DNA of 64,000 nucleotides. It comes from Mesobacillus boroniphilus (GTDB taxonomy: Bacteria > Bacillota > Bacilli > Bacillales > Cytobacillaceae). Of the stretch, positions 34,868-44,492 are shown one piece after another (positions within the stretch are counted from its first letter, which is position 1; the number at the start of each line of letters is the position of its first letter). Made by a program: the position numbers and the translations under genes. The stretch is taken from contig NZ_QTKX01000001.1 in assembly GCF_018424685.1 (NCBI RefSeq), positions 2,480,001 to 2,544,000 on the forward strand, written 5' to 3'. The notes under the pieces are model-generated. The model worked only from the letters and a program-made list of their open reading frames with translations. It did not search any database and had not been told where the DNA came from.

Positions 34868-36763
34868 TTAAGATTGTAAAACTTTCTGAGCCTCATACTC
34901 CTTTTGGAAGGAGTATTTTTTTTCGACATAAACATCATGCCACATCATGAACATCAGTACTGTCCAGATTTTACGGCTGTTGTCAGCCTTGTTCTGGCAG
35001 TGGTCATCCAATAGCTTCAATAAGTACGACTTATTGATAAGATGCTCTGTGTTGCTTTCCTTGATGATGTTCTTCGCCCAGTCATTCATTTCTTCCTTCA
35101 GCCAGTGGCGAATCGGCACCGGGAATCCAAGCTTTTTGCGTGTAAGAACGTGATCAGGTACAACCCCTTCAGCCGCTTTCCGCAAAATGTACTTGGTTGT
35201 GTTGTTAGCTGTTTTCAAGCTTGTAGGAATCTTTGAAGCTGTTTCGAAAACAATCTTATCAAGGAATGGTACGCGAAGCTCCAAAGAATGAGCCATCGTC
35301 ATTTTATCAGCCTTCAATAAAATGTCGCCCCGCATCCAAGTGTGTATATCAATATATTGCATTGTATCAACCGGATCGTAGCCTCTGCTCTCGCGATAAA
35401 GAGGCTTCGTGATATCCCTGTAATCGTACTGTCCATTATAAACATGGAGCAGCTCGCTCTTCTCTTTTTCAGTGAACATCTTCGCGTTTCCAATGTAACG
35501 CTCTTCCATTGGTGTCACGCCGCGTTCGATGAAGCTCTTGCCCTTCATGCCCTCTGGCATCATTTTAGATATGCCCTTTAGCATGGACTTTCCTACCTGT
35601 GGGATCTTGTTGAACATTTCAAGGTCCTGCGGTTCACGGTAAATGTTATAACCGCCGAACAGTTCATCCGCACCTTCTCCGGAAAGGACAACCGTTACAT
35701 GCTTCCTTGCTTCACGGGCAACGAAGTACAAAGGTATAGCGGCCGGGTCAGCAAGCGGGTCATCCATATGCCACATAATCTTCGGAAGTTCATCCATGTA
35801 TTCCTGCGGACTGATCACATAGCTGATGTTTTCAACACCGAGTTTATCAGCCGTTTCCTTAGCGACGTCAATCTCGCTGAAGCCATTCTGTTCAAACCCA
35901 ACAGAGAATGTCTTGATTGAAGGATGATACTGCTTCGCAATCGACGCAATGATCGAGGAATCAATTCCTCCAGAAAGGAAAGAGCCAACTGGCACATCAC
36001 TGCGCATGTGGATTTTCACCGATTCAAACAGGACATCCCTGATCTCCTTCGTGAATTCATCCTCGGTCTTATGGATTGGCGAGAAGCTGGCTTTCCAGTA
36101 ACGCTTGATTTCCATCGGCGAACCGATTCTCTTTGTAAAATAATGCCCTGGCTCAAGCTTGTAGATGCCTTCAGACATTGTATTAGGTTCTGGAACGAAC
36201 TGATACGTTAAATAGTGCTGAAGTGCCTTGTAATCAAGAACGTCATTCTCAAGTGCTAGCAGGATGCTCTTTTTCTCAGAACCGAAGAACGTGCGGTCGC
36301 CATCTTCAAAGTAGAAGAAAGGCTTGATGCCGAAATGGTCACGCGCACCATAAAGAACCTGCTCCTGTTTATCCCAAATGACAAACGCGAACATTCCGCG
36401 CAGCTTGTCGACAGCCTGTTCTTTCAGGTGGCTGTAAAGAGCAATGATTACTTCGGTGTCAGAGTGAGTCTCAAAGGTCAGGCCTTCTTCCATCAACTCT
36501 TCACGAAGCTCAAGATAATTGTAGATTTCCCCATTGAAAATGATCCAGTAGCGCTCATTTTCGTAGGTTAATGGCTGATGGCCAGCCTCAAGGTCAATGA
36601 TGCTCAGACGGCGGAAGCCGAACTGGATATGCTCGTCATAGAAATACCCATCATCATCCGGTCCACGATGGGTGATGATGTCATTCATATTTTTAAACAG
36701 CTGCTTATCATCGCTGCTGAATTCCTGTGCATTTTCATGTACACAACCGATAAAGCCACACAT
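34868..36763 (-). CDS. asnB: asparagine synthase (glutamine-hydrolysing)
   Basis: 631 residues. The mature N-terminus begins MCGFIG, with Cys2 as glutaminase nucleophile; a 7-codon upstream extension would bury it, so ATG 36763 is the start. The synthetase domain has the PP-loop SFLSGGIDSS and SGEGADELFGGYN. It makes asparagine from aspartate, ATP and glutamine. GAAGGTGAAG is the ribosome binding site. Position between ytoA and metK matches B. subtilis asnB. Confidence 0.95.
   Translation of the reverse strand: MCGFIGCVHENAQEFSSDDKQLFKNMNDIITHRGPDDDGYFYDEHIQFGFRRLSIIDLEAGHQPLTYENERYWIIFNGEIYNYLELREELMEEGLTFETHSDTEVIIALYSHLKEQAVDKLRGMFAFVIWDKQEQVLYGARDHFGIKPFFYFEDGDRTFFGSEKKSILLALENDVLDYKALQHYLTYQFVPEPNTMSEGIYKLEPGHYFTKRIGSPMEIKRYWKASFSPIHKTEDEFTKEIRDVLFESVKIHMRSDVPVGSFLSGGIDSSIIASIAKQYHPSIKTFSVGFEQNGFSEIDVAKETADKLGVENISYVISPQEYMDELPKIMWHMDDPLADPAAIPLYFVAREARKHVTVVLSGEGADELFGGYNIYREPQDLEMFNKIPQVGKSMLKGISKMMPEGMKGKSFIERGVTPMEERYIGNAKMFTEKEKSELLHVYNGQYDYRDITKPLYRESRGYDPVDTMQYIDIHTWMRGDILLKADKMTMAHSLELRVPFLDKIVFETASKIPTSLKTANNTTKYILRKAAEGVVPDHVLTRKKLGFPVPIRHWLKEEMNDWAKNIIKESNTEHLINKSYLLKLLDDHCQNKADNSRKIWTVLMFMMWHDVYVEKKYSFQKEYEAQKVLQS
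34895..34924 (+). terminator. terminator of the C39 gene inside the asnB 3' end
   Basis: ATACTCC...GGAGTAT with an inner TT/AA pair and T8 on the plus strand. It lies wholly within the last codons of the convergent asnB gene. Confidence 0.75.
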
Positions 36764-36977
36764 TATGTACTTCACCTTCTCCATTTCAGAAAAAATTTAT
36801 TGTTATTTTCCAGTGATTTTACTATCTAAAAACATACCATCTAATACTATCATTAATCGCAAAATTTTTGCAGTAAAATCTGAGGGAAATTTAAGGTAAT
36901 ACTCTATTTTACACCTTTTGGACCATTCGCAAACCTGAGGAATTTCTGCCTCTCTCCTGATTAGACGGCAAATAATA

Positions 36978-37011
36978 AGGGGAGTTACATATTTCTATGC
37001 AACTCCCCTTT
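36978..37011. terminator. metK terminator
   Basis: AAGGGGAGTT and AACTCCCCTT form a perfect 10-bp stem right after the metK stop. The T tract is short (TTATTATTT on the minus strand). Confidence 0.8.
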
Positions 37012-37015
37012 GATT

Positions 37016-38218
37016 TTATTTTCCTTGAGCTTGAGTGCGAAGTGCCTCAGCCTTGTCTGTACGCTCCCATGGAAGGTCAACGTCAGAACGGCCGAAGTGT
37101 CCATAAGCAGCTGTCTGCTTGTAGATTGGCTTGCGCAGGTCAAGCATGTTGATGATACCAGCCGGGCGAAGGTCGAAGTTGTTTTCAACAACGTCGATCA
37201 ATACGTCTTCGCTCACTTTGCCTGTACCGAATGTATCGATTGAGATGGATACCGGACGGGCAACACCGATTGCGTATGCAAGCTGAACTTCAACTTTGTC
37301 AGCAAGACCAGCAGCTACGATGTTCTTAGCAACGTAACGTGCAGCGTATGCAGCTGAACGGTCAACTTTTGTAGGATCCTTACCAGAGAAAGCGCCGCCG
37401 CCGTGACGAGCGTATCCGCCGTAAGTATCAACGATGATTTTACGGCCAGTCAAACCAGCATCACCCTGTGGTCCGCCGATTACGAAACGGCCAGTTGGGT
37501 TGATGAAGTATTTTGTATTTTCGTCAATCAATTCTGATGGTACAACAGGATTGATGACATGTTCTTTAAGATTGCGCTGGATTTGCTCAAGCGAAACTTC
37601 TGGGTGGTGCTGAGTTGAGATAACGATTGTATCGATGCGGACAGGCTTGTCGTTCTCATCGTATTCAACTGTTACCTGAGTTTTTCCGTCTGGACGAAGG
37701 TAAGGTAGGATTTCTTCCTTACGTACTTCAGTCAGGCGGCGAGAAATCTTATGTGCCAATGAAATCGGTAGAGGCATAAGCTCTTTTGTTTCGTTGCAGG
37801 CAAACCCGAACATTAAGCCCTGGTCTCCAGCTCCGATTGCTTCGATTTCTTCATCTGACATTTGGCCTTCACGTGCTTCAAGAGCCTGGTCAACACCCAT
37901 TGCGATATCAGCAGACTGCTCGTCGATTGAAGTCAAAACTGCGCAAGTTTCAGAGTCGAAGCCGTACTTAGCGCGAGTGTAGCCAATTTCCTTAACTGTT
38001 TCACGAACAATTTTCGGAATATCTACGTATGTAGATGTAGTGATTTCCCCTGCAACTAGTACAAGGCCTGTTGTAACTGATGTTTCAGCAGCAACACGGG
38101 CGTTAGCATCCTTAGCAAGGATCGCATCCAAAATCGCGTCAGAGATCTGGTCGCAAATTTTATCCGGATGGCCTTCTGTTACTGATTCAGAAGTGAACAA
38201 ACGGCGTTTGTTTGACAT
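37016..38218 (-). CDS. metK: S-adenosylmethionine synthetase
   Basis: 400 residues. Signature [12 protein letters not shown] (ATP/methionine binding) and [16 protein letters not shown] (second signature) are present. ATG at 38218 follows GGGAGG. The enzyme makes SAM from methionine and ATP, and its own leader is a SAM-I riboswitch, giving product feedback. Confidence 0.97.
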   Translation of the reverse strand: MSNKRRLFTSESVTEGHPDKICDQISDAILDAILAKDANARVAAETSVTTGLVLVAGEITTSTYVDIPKIVRETVKEIGYTRAKYGFDSETCAVLTSIDEQSADIAMGVDQALEAREGQMSDEEIEAIGAGDQGLMFGFACNETKELMPLPISLAHKISRRLTEVRKEEILPYLRPDGKTQVTVEYDENDKPVRIDTIVISTQHHPEVSLEQIQRNLKEHVINPVVPSELIDENTKYFINPTGRFVIGGPQGDAGLTGRKIIVDTYGGYARHGGGAFSGKDPTKVDRSAAYAARYVAKNIVAAGLADKVEVQLAYAIGVARPVSISIDTFGTGKVSEDVLIDVVENNFDLRPAGIINMLDLRKPIYKQTAAYGHFGRSDVDLPWERTDKAEALRTQAQGK

Positions 38219-38446
38219 CTGAGTTCCTCCCTCATTTATAAAAATAGATCGAGGCTGTCCCAATACAGACCTCGGGTTGATACGGTACTCATTCCCTATG
38301 TAGTATGAAATAAACGCTGAGTTTTTATTAGAAAAATTTGTTTAAGATTCATGGTGAATTTCTTTTTTCCTAATTTCACCCACGGGAGCAATGACACCTA
38401 AGAAGGCAGTCCATCAGCATTTCCATGCATCGGACAGAAAAAAGCA

Positions 38447-38652
38447 ATATAAAAAACCTCTCCAATTACGAGGAAAGGTTTAAGCTTAAATCCGCGCCTT
38501 TCGCTCTTATCGTTCAAGGGCAGTTCCCTTGCGTCAGGTTAGCACCTTTGCCCGGAAAAGATCAGCAATCAAAAGCTGTTTTTTTCTCGTTTGCAGGTTG
38601 CTGGGTTTCATTGGGCCTGTCCCTCCACCAGCTCGGGATAAGAGAGTATCCG
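38447..38652 (-). promoter_or_regulatory. SAM-I (S-box) riboswitch of metK
   Basis: On the minus strand the S-box core reads CTCTTATCCCGAGCTGGTGG, AGGGACAGGCCCAATGAA, CAGCAACC, then AAGGTGCTAACCTGACGCAAGG. It ends in a terminator with GGTTTTTT near 38450. When SAM binds, the terminator forms and metK is shut off. Confidence 0.95.
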
Positions 38653-38739
38653 TTCAAGTCCAAATCATAACGAAACTAGAATTGCATGTCAATGATTTTC
38701 TCATTAAATTTGTCGATTGTTGTTGAAAGTTTTTTTGTA

Positions 38740-38837
38740 ATGCTCTTTTCTCAAACTTTGTTGCTATTGACTACAAAATAGGAGTGAATGAACTATTTTT
38801 CTACTCAAAGTAGCCTCATGTTATGAGAAAAGAGCAT
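38740..38837. repeat. 14-bp inverted repeat with 70-bp spacer
   Basis: ATGCTCTTTTCTCA (38740-38753) and TGAGAAAAGAGCAT (38824-38837) are perfectly complementary, 84 bp centre to centre. Upstream of both pckA and metK promoters. Confidence 0.75.
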
Positions 38838-38964
38838 ACAAACTTAATACCGAACTACAAAATTGCGTTCTATTACGTTAAAATCGGCTTTAGGATTTTA
38901 ACAACACTCTTTACGAAAACAGCCTTTTGTAAAATAAAAAGGTCACGAAAAGGATCCTTTTCGC

Positions 38965-38993
38965 TTGACTATATAAAGAAAGAATTATATAAC
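38965..38993 (+). promoter_or_regulatory. sigma-A promoter candidate P1 of pckA
   Basis: TTGACT (38965-38970), 17-nt spacer, TATAAC (38988-38993), about 120 nt upstream of the start codon. Confidence 0.7.
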
Positions 38994-39048
38994 GCAAGTT
39001 AGGTACAAGGTAATTTTTCTATTGATTAGTATAGATTAATTGAACAAA

Positions 39049-39083
39049 TGTGTTATACTAATACCGAGATGTAAACACTTACA
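39049..39083 (+). promoter_or_regulatory. pckA P2 with CcpN-like box and TGTAA-N4-TTACA palindrome
   Basis: TGTGTTATACT (39049-39059) is an extended -10 and also fits the CcpN consensus TRTGHYATAYW as I remember it. CcpN represses pckA and gapB on glycolytic carbon in B. subtilis. TGTAAACACTTACA (39070-39083) just downstream is a second operator candidate. Confidence 0.6.
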
Positions 39084-39119
39084 AATTATCAATATTTTAA
39101 AAAAGGAAGGTATTCTCCG

Positions 39120-40709
39120 ATGAATGTTGTAGGAATATCAAATGAACTTTCAGCTTTATTAAAAGGAAGCAATGTCCAGGTCCAGTTATCCGTTCCCCAG
39201 CTTGTTGAAAAAGTCCTGAACCGCAACGAAGGACTCCTGACTTCAACTGGTGCCGTAAGAGCAACAACTGGTAAGTATACTGGCCGTTCACCTAAAGATA
39301 AATTCATTGTCGAAGAAGAATCCGTGAAGGATAAAATTGACTGGGGCTCTGTCAACCAGCCGATTTCCGAGGAATCTTTCACAAAGCTATATAATAAGGT
39401 ATTGAATTTCCTAAAAGAAAAAGAGGAATTTTTTGTTTTCAAAGGCTTCGCAGGTGCTGACACAAAATACCGCCTTCCAATCCAGGTCATCAATGAATAC
39501 GCTTGGCACAACCTTTTTGCACATCAATTGTTCATCCGTCCAAGTGAGGAAGAGCTTGTTGACCATGAAGCAGGATTCACGGTCATCTCAGCGCCGAATT
39601 TCAAAGCTGACCCAGAGGTTGATGGCACGAATTCCGAGACATTCATCATCGTTTCCTTTGAACAGCGTGTTGTACTGATTGGCGGAACTGAATATGCAGG
39701 AGAAATGAAAAAGTCGATTTTCTCTGTCATGAATTACCTTCTGCCTGAAAACGGCATCCTTTCCATGCACTGCTCTGCAAATGTGGGACGCGAAGGCGAT
39801 GTTGCATTGTTCTTCGGCCTTTCCGGAACAGGAAAGACAACTTTGTCTGCTGATAACAATCGCCGCCTGATTGGTGATGACGAGCATGGCTGGTCAGCTA
39901 ACGGCGTCTTTAACATCGAGGGTGGATGCTATGCAAAATGCATCAACTTATCCAAAGAAAAAGAACCGCAAATCTTTGATGCAATCCGGTTCGGATCTGT
40001 ACTTGAAAATGTCGTTATCGATGAAGAAACGCGTGTAGCGGATTATGATGATGGCAGTCTTACAGAAAACACTCGCGCTGCCTATCCAATCCAGGCAATC
40101 GATAACATCGTGGATCCGAGCATTGCCGGACATCCAAACGCGATCGTATTCCTGACTGCTGATGCTTTCGGAGTCTTGCCTCCAATCGCTAAGCTAACGA
40201 AGGAACAAGCAATGTACCATTTCTTGAGCGGATATACATCAAAGCTAGCTGGCACGGAACGCGGCATCACTTCACCGCAAGCAACGTTCTCGACTTGCTT
40301 CGGCTCACCTTTCCTTCCGCTTGCAGCAACAAGATATGCGGAAATGCTTGGTGAAAAAATCGATGAGCACAACGCTAAAGTATTCCTTGTCAACACAGGA
40401 TGGACAGGCGGAGAGTACGGTACTGGAAGCCGCATGAAGCTTGCTTTCACGCGTGCGATGGTCCAGGCAGCACTTGAAGGTGAACTGAACAATGTGGAAA
40501 CAGTGAAAGACGAAATCTTCGGCCTTGACATCCCGCTTCATGTACCAGGTGTACCGGACGATGTCCTTCAGCCAGTCAAGACATGGAGCGACAAAGACGC
40601 TTACTTTAAAAAAGCCAACGAGCTTGCTGGGAAGTTCCGTAAGAATTTCAAGAAGTTCTCGAACGTACCGTCAGAGATCGAAGAAAAAGGCGGACCAACA
40701 GCGAAGTAA
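39120..40709 (+). CDS. pckA: phosphoenolpyruvate carboxykinase (ATP)
   Basis: 529 residues. The P-loop is [15 protein letters not shown], and further signatures are [15 protein letters not shown] (metal/oxaloacetate site) and the [15 protein letters not shown] region. It converts oxaloacetate to PEP for gluconeogenesis. That suits growth on lactate and 3-hydroxybutyrate, for which genes are present at 9-14 kb. AAAGGAAGG precedes the ATG. Confidence 0.97.
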   Translation: MNVVGISNELSALLKGSNVQVQLSVPQLVEKVLNRNEGLLTSTGAVRATTGKYTGRSPKDKFIVEEESVKDKIDWGSVNQPISEESFTKLYNKVLNFLKEKEEFFVFKGFAGADTKYRLPIQVINEYAWHNLFAHQLFIRPSEEELVDHEAGFTVISAPNFKADPEVDGTNSETFIIVSFEQRVVLIGGTEYAGEMKKSIFSVMNYLLPENGILSMHCSANVGREGDVALFFGLSGTGKTTLSADNNRRLIGDDEHGWSANGVFNIEGGCYAKCINLSKEKEPQIFDAIRFGSVLENVVIDEETRVADYDDGSLTENTRAAYPIQAIDNIVDPSIAGHPNAIVFLTADAFGVLPPIAKLTKEQAMYHFLSGYTSKLAGTERGITSPQATFSTCFGSPFLPLAATRYAEMLGEKIDEHNAKVFLVNTGWTGGEYGTGSRMKLAFTRAMVQAALEGELNNVETVKDEIFGLDIPLHVPGVPDDVLQPVKTWSDKDAYFKKANELAGKFRKNFKKFSNVPSEIEEKGGPTAK

Positions 40710-41021
40710 TAAGAAAAGCGCAAGCGCCTTGGTCAGCCCCGACAAGCGCTGCCCGCTCGATAACGCCACATCGTGTGGCTGGCGGGTCTAGCACATCCTG
40801 TGCCACGGAGGGCCAACCGGTGAAGTCGTTCTTTGACTTCATTGGGCGGACCGAAACCGAAAAGTTTAGCCGACTGTCCAGAAACGCAGAAACTGGAGAC
40901 TCCGCCGGCAGAAGCGCTTTTCGCTTCTGCCGGCGGAGTTGAAGTTTCGGAGTTTCTAGGAGGCGACACTAGACAAGCGACTCGAGGGGCTAGGCGCTGG
41001 AGCTGGACAATTCTCGAAGTA
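40709..41021 (+). repeat. dispersed element, copy C, abutting the pckA stop
   Basis: Begins immediately at the pckA stop codon and ends AATTCTCGAAGT. It contains an 18-bp perfect stem (40899-40916 with 40922-40939) built on CTCCGCCGGCAGAAGCG. The pckA terminator lies beyond it, at 41045. Confidence 0.92.
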
Positions 41022-41044
41022 AAATCTATCCTTTCTTATCGCAT

Positions 41045-41079
41045 AATGGCCATTTCCAATTGGAGATGGCCATTTTCTT
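41045..41079 (+). terminator. pckA terminator, displaced by the repeat
   Basis: AATGGCCAT pairs with ATGGCCATT, with inner TCC/GGA and trailing TTTCTTTT. It is 336 nt after the pckA stop, with copy C in between. Confidence 0.8.
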
Positions 41080-41125
41080 TTCAACAGTCTATTGTTGCCG
41101 TGATTTATGTTGATAGCAATTCATA

Positions 41126-42130
41126 CTAATTACTTCTGTTTCTTAAAGCTTCCCTATCAACATTTTGTGGAGGCTGTTCCATCCATCTGTTATCAATCAT
41201 TATTTTAATCCCGTCATTTGCATATTGAAGGATTTCAGTCACAAGCCTTGTGTAATGCCCACCTAGATCTTTTCTTAGGCTCGCTCCAATTGCAGTTCCA
41301 TAGCCACCAACACTGATCGCATCCAGACTGTTGGTTTGAAACATCATTAGCTTATCTGAAAAAGGCGGTACAATTGATTGAGATATCGCTGAATCCCAGG
41401 TACTTGGTAGCGGAACTCCATCCTGTATTAATATTTCTCTAAAAACAGTTTCATGCTTAGCGGCTATTTCAGAACCTCTCTCCATAAATTTCCGTACCTC
41501 TGGTGATTGGGCTGTTTGAGAAAAACCTGCTAAAAATGTCCTGCCAATGGAATTTGTCTCTGTATTTTTAGATATATGAGCCAGTTCTACAGCGGTTAGT
41601 GGGCGATGTCTTCCCATTAAACTGGATAAAAAGGATTCATCCTGTAAATATTCTGCTTTCTCCATTGGAGGTATGATTGGCGAACGTACAAACGTGCCTT
41701 TTTTTAAAAGTAAATCACAAGAATCATTATAAAGTTTCATAAATATCTTAGAAGTCTTCGAAAATAATTCTCTGACATCGTTCCTTGCCAATACTTCGAG
41801 AAATGCTGCTGATGCCACAGTTCCTGCCGAAGCCATGTGTTTAATATACCGAAGAGCAAAAAGGTCTGAATACACCCGGCCTGCTTTTAAATTCACGTCT
41901 TCCTGAGTAAACCCGATAGGCAGTGCATGATGATCTTTTTCAAAAATGGATTTGACTTGATCCACTACAAATTTGCAATTTGATAACGCATCATTTATGA
42001 TATCCGTCATTTCGGTATCTTCATTTACCTTTGCAAAATGCTGTACGATGCAGTGAGCCATTGAATTTTGCATATACGCTCCCCACATTGCGGCTACTTC
42101 TGATGAAGTCAATTGAGGGTTATGTTCCAT
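41126..42130 (-). CDS. DUF3231 family protein
   Basis: 334 residues in two similar halves (about 1-165 and 175-330), each all-helical. Shared features include LTSSEVAAMWGAYMQNSMA versus LTAVELAHIS...GRTFLAGFSQ. This is the DUF3231 family of spore formers, function unknown; a ferritin-like fold has been proposed for relatives, which I cannot test. AAGGAG lies 12 nt before the ATG. Confidence 0.82.
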   Translation of the reverse strand: MEHNPQLTSSEVAAMWGAYMQNSMAHCIVQHFAKVNEDTEMTDIINDALSNCKFVVDQVKSIFEKDHHALPIGFTQEDVNLKAGRVYSDLFALRYIKHMASAGTVASAAFLEVLARNDVRELFSKTSKIFMKLYNDSCDLLLKKGTFVRSPIIPPMEKAEYLQDESFLSSLMGRHRPLTAVELAHISKNTETNSIGRTFLAGFSQTAQSPEVRKFMERGSEIAAKHETVFREILIQDGVPLPSTWDSAISQSIVPPFSDKLMMFQTNSLDAISVGGYGTAIGASLRKDLGGHYTRLVTEILQYANDGIKIMIDNRWMEQPPQNVDREALRNRSN

Positions 42131-42252
42131 TTCAACTCATAACTCCTTCTTTTTTCCTTATTTTTCGCCAAAAAAGAGATAATATTCGTTGATAAAACCT
42201 AAGTATTATTGTCAAAGAAATAATCGATCAACATTCAGAAATTGACTGTAAA

Positions 42253-42281
42253 GAAAAAAACAGAGCACATAAAGTGCCCTG
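42253..42281 (-). terminator. ytmAB terminator
   Basis: CAGGGCAC/GTGCTCTG hairpin with T7 on the minus strand, directly after the ytmB stop. Confidence 0.88.
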
Positions 42282-42282
42282 C

Positions 42283-42525
42283 TTAGTTGGTTGAGTTCAA
42301 GGATATTAATTGATACGTAAGTGTTGTTGTGTTTTCTGTCCATTCTACTTTTTTGATGACACCTGTTCCGGTAAGGTCACCTTCGATTGTCTTTTTGACT
42401 TCTAGTGGAATGTCAACTGGATAAAGCCTGTAGCCTTCCTTGGTCAAAGAGAAGTAATTGTCTTCGAGCCGCTTTTCCCGGCCCTTTGTGACGATCATTG
42501 TATTCAACTCTAATGGCATTCCCAT
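42283..42525 (-). CDS. ytmB: DUF2584 family protein YtmB
   Basis: 80 residues, starting MGMPLELNTMIVTKGREKRL and containing YRLYPVDIPLEVKKT and GTGVIKKVEW. These are the DUF2584/YtmB blocks; function unknown. The ATG at 42525 follows GAGGAG by 9 nt. It sits downstream of ytmA, as in B. subtilis. Confidence 0.85.
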   Translation of the reverse strand: MGMPLELNTMIVTKGREKRLEDNYFSLTKEGYRLYPVDIPLEVKKTIEGDLTGTGVIKKVEWTENTTTLTYQLISLNSTN

Positions 42526-42570
42526 TGTACTCGCTCCTCTAATGTTCATCATTAACTTCACTTTATTTTA

Positions 42571-43359
42571 TCATTGTTGTTCGGGTGATTTCATCCAATT
42601 CGTTAAATCGGCGACAACTTTCCGATTCATTACTGGCGGAAAGTAGTGTGTGTAGTCATCAAAATACCAGCTTTCTACAGGCATGTCCATCTCTTTTAGA
42701 CGTTTCTCGATTCGGTATGAGTGTTCCGCCGACACATTGCGGTCGTTGCGGCCGTGGATCAGCAGCACTGGCGCTTTCAGGTTTTCGATTTCGTATAATG
42801 GCGTCCTGAATTTATACCGGTCCGGCACCTTTTTTGGTGATCCTCCGATTACCCTTTTCATCATCCTGCGCAGATCCTTTCTTTCTACATACGTTAAAAA
42901 CATATCTGTTACCCCTCCCCAAGTAACAACCGACGCCGTCTCCGGAAATTCAATGGCAGTCAGCAAAGCCATCAAACCTCCGCGTGAAAATCCAAAAACA
43001 TGAATCCGATCGACCCATGGCAAAGTTTGCAGCAGCTTGAATCCAGCAAAGGCATCTACCCGGTCATCACCTCCAAAGTCCTCATCTCCTTCCCCTCCCT
43101 GGTTCCCCCGGTAAAAAGGAGCGAAAACTGTGAAGCCTTCAGACGCAAATTGGGCAATCCGAGCAGGCCGCACCTTGCCTACATTTTTGATGCCACCCCG
43201 CAGATACAGGAATCCTTCTGTCCCGCTTCCATCAGCCGGCTTGGCCAGCAGTCCTTTTACACGAAGTCCGCCTGCATAATAGGTCACCATTTGCAGCTCG
43301 ACGGACGGATTGGGGGAAGGAAATTTATAAGCTGAGATTATTTGCCCATCGTTTTCCAA
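42571..43359 (-). CDS. ytmA: prolyl-oligopeptidase-type alpha/beta hydrolase YtmA
   Basis: 262 residues. The nucleophile is in VFGFSRGGLMALLTA (G-x-S-x-G variant FSRGG), the acid in LLIHGRNDRNVSAEH and the His in DDYTHYF. An oxyanion-region motif YLRGGI and FYRGNQGG precede. Likely a peptidase or esterase. I favour the TTG at 43359, 8 nt after GAGGAG, giving the B. subtilis length (about 257 aa). Confidence 0.85.
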   Translation of the reverse strand: MENDGQIISAYKFPSPNPSVELQMVTYYAGGLRVKGLLAKPADGSGTEGFLYLRGGIKNVGKVRPARIAQFASEGFTVFAPFYRGNQGGEGDEDFGGDDRVDAFAGFKLLQTLPWVDRIHVFGFSRGGLMALLTAIEFPETASVVTWGGVTDMFLTYVERKDLRRMMKRVIGGSPKKVPDRYKFRTPLYEIENLKAPVLLIHGRNDRNVSAEHSYRIEKRLKEMDMPVESWYFDDYTHYFPPVMNRKVVADLTNWMKSPEQQ

Positions 43360-43478
43360 AGTAATCACTCCTCTTATATGAATTTCTTTAAATTTGGTTA
43401 CTGGGCATTCACACATTTTTAGGTGATTCATACGATACTGTAAGCCCAATTTAAGACAGATTTCTAGGAGGCATCATG

Positions 43479-44474
43479 ATGAAAAAATGGTTCAAAGCCG
43501 GTTTTGCTTTATTTTTGATTACTGTACTTATTATACCTCTTGCTGCTTGCAGTCAAGACAAGGTACAGACTGTCAAAGTGGCCGAGGTAACGCGTTCGAT
43601 CTTCTATGCTCCTCAATATGTTGCCCTTGAAAAGGGATTTTTTGAGGATGAAGGATTGGAAGTTGAATTAACAACTACTTGGGGCGGCGACAAGACCATG
43701 ACAGCCGTGCTCTCGAACGCAGCTGATATTGGACTCGTTGGTTCTGAGACGTCAATCTACGTCTATGCCCAGGGATCAAATGACCCAGTCATTAACTTTG
43801 CCCAGCTGACGCAAACCGATGGCACCTTCCTTGTTTCCAGAGAAAAAATCGATGATTTTTCATGGGATCAAATAAAAGGAGCCACCTATCTCGGTCAGCG
43901 AACAGGCGGGATGCCGCAAATGGTCGGTGAATTTGTACTTAAGAAGCACGGCATCGATCCAAAGTCAGATTTGAATATGATCCAAAATATTGATTACGCG
44001 AATATTCCCAACGCCTTCGCTTCCGGTACCGGAGATTTTGTCCAGCTATTCGAACCGCAAGCTAGCTTGTTTGAAAAAGAAGGCAAAGGCCATATCGTCG
44101 CTTCATTCGGAACAGAATCCGGTCATGTACCTTATACCACATTTATGTCAAAACAAAGCTATATGAAGGAAAACCCGGAAACAATTGAAAAATTCACTCG
44201 TGCCATCTTCAAAGCTCAACAATGGGTGGACTCACACAGTGCAAAAGAAACAGCTGAGGTCATCCAGCCATTTTTTAAAGATACAGATTTAGCGCTCATC
44301 GAGACAGTGGTTGATCGCTATAAGAGCCAGGGTTCCTATGCCACAGATCCAATTTTGGATGAGGAAGAGTGGAAGAACTTACAGGACATTATGGATGAAG
44401 CAGGTGAACTTCCTGAAGAAGTCAGCCATGACACATTAGTCAATACAGAGGTGGCAAAAGAAATCATGAAATAA
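43479..44474 (+). CDS. ytlA: ABC transporter substrate-binding lipoprotein YtlA
   Basis: 331 residues of the SsuA/THI5-like (NMT1) solute-binding type. Lipobox LAAC, then VKVAEVTRSIFYAPQYVALE and GADIGLVG-like AADIGLVGSET. The family imports sulfonates, thiamine precursors or nitrate; the YtlACD ligand is not established. TAGGAGG lies 7 nt before the ATG at 43479. First gene of a three-gene operon, divergent from ytmA. Confidence 0.87.
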   Translation: MKKWFKAGFALFLITVLIIPLAACSQDKVQTVKVAEVTRSIFYAPQYVALEKGFFEDEGLEVELTTTWGGDKTMTAVLSNAADIGLVGSETSIYVYAQGSNDPVINFAQLTQTDGTFLVSREKIDDFSWDQIKGATYLGQRTGGMPQMVGEFVLKKHGIDPKSDLNMIQNIDYANIPNAFASGTGDFVQLFEPQASLFEKEGKGHIVASFGTESGHVPYTTFMSKQSYMKENPETIEKFTRAIFKAQQWVDSHSAKETAEVIQPFFKDTDLALIETVVDRYKSQGSYATDPILDEEEWKNLQDIMDEAGELPEEVSHDTLVNTEVAKEIMK

Positions 44475-44492
44475 CAGGAGGTTAGCAGCCCA

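Larger units (their letters stand above)
38653..39119. other. metK-pckA divergent intergenic region
   Basis: AT-rich, about 470 bp. It holds a 14-bp inverted repeat, two pckA promoter candidates and a CcpN-like box, listed separately. No small gene is supported. Confidence 0.6.
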
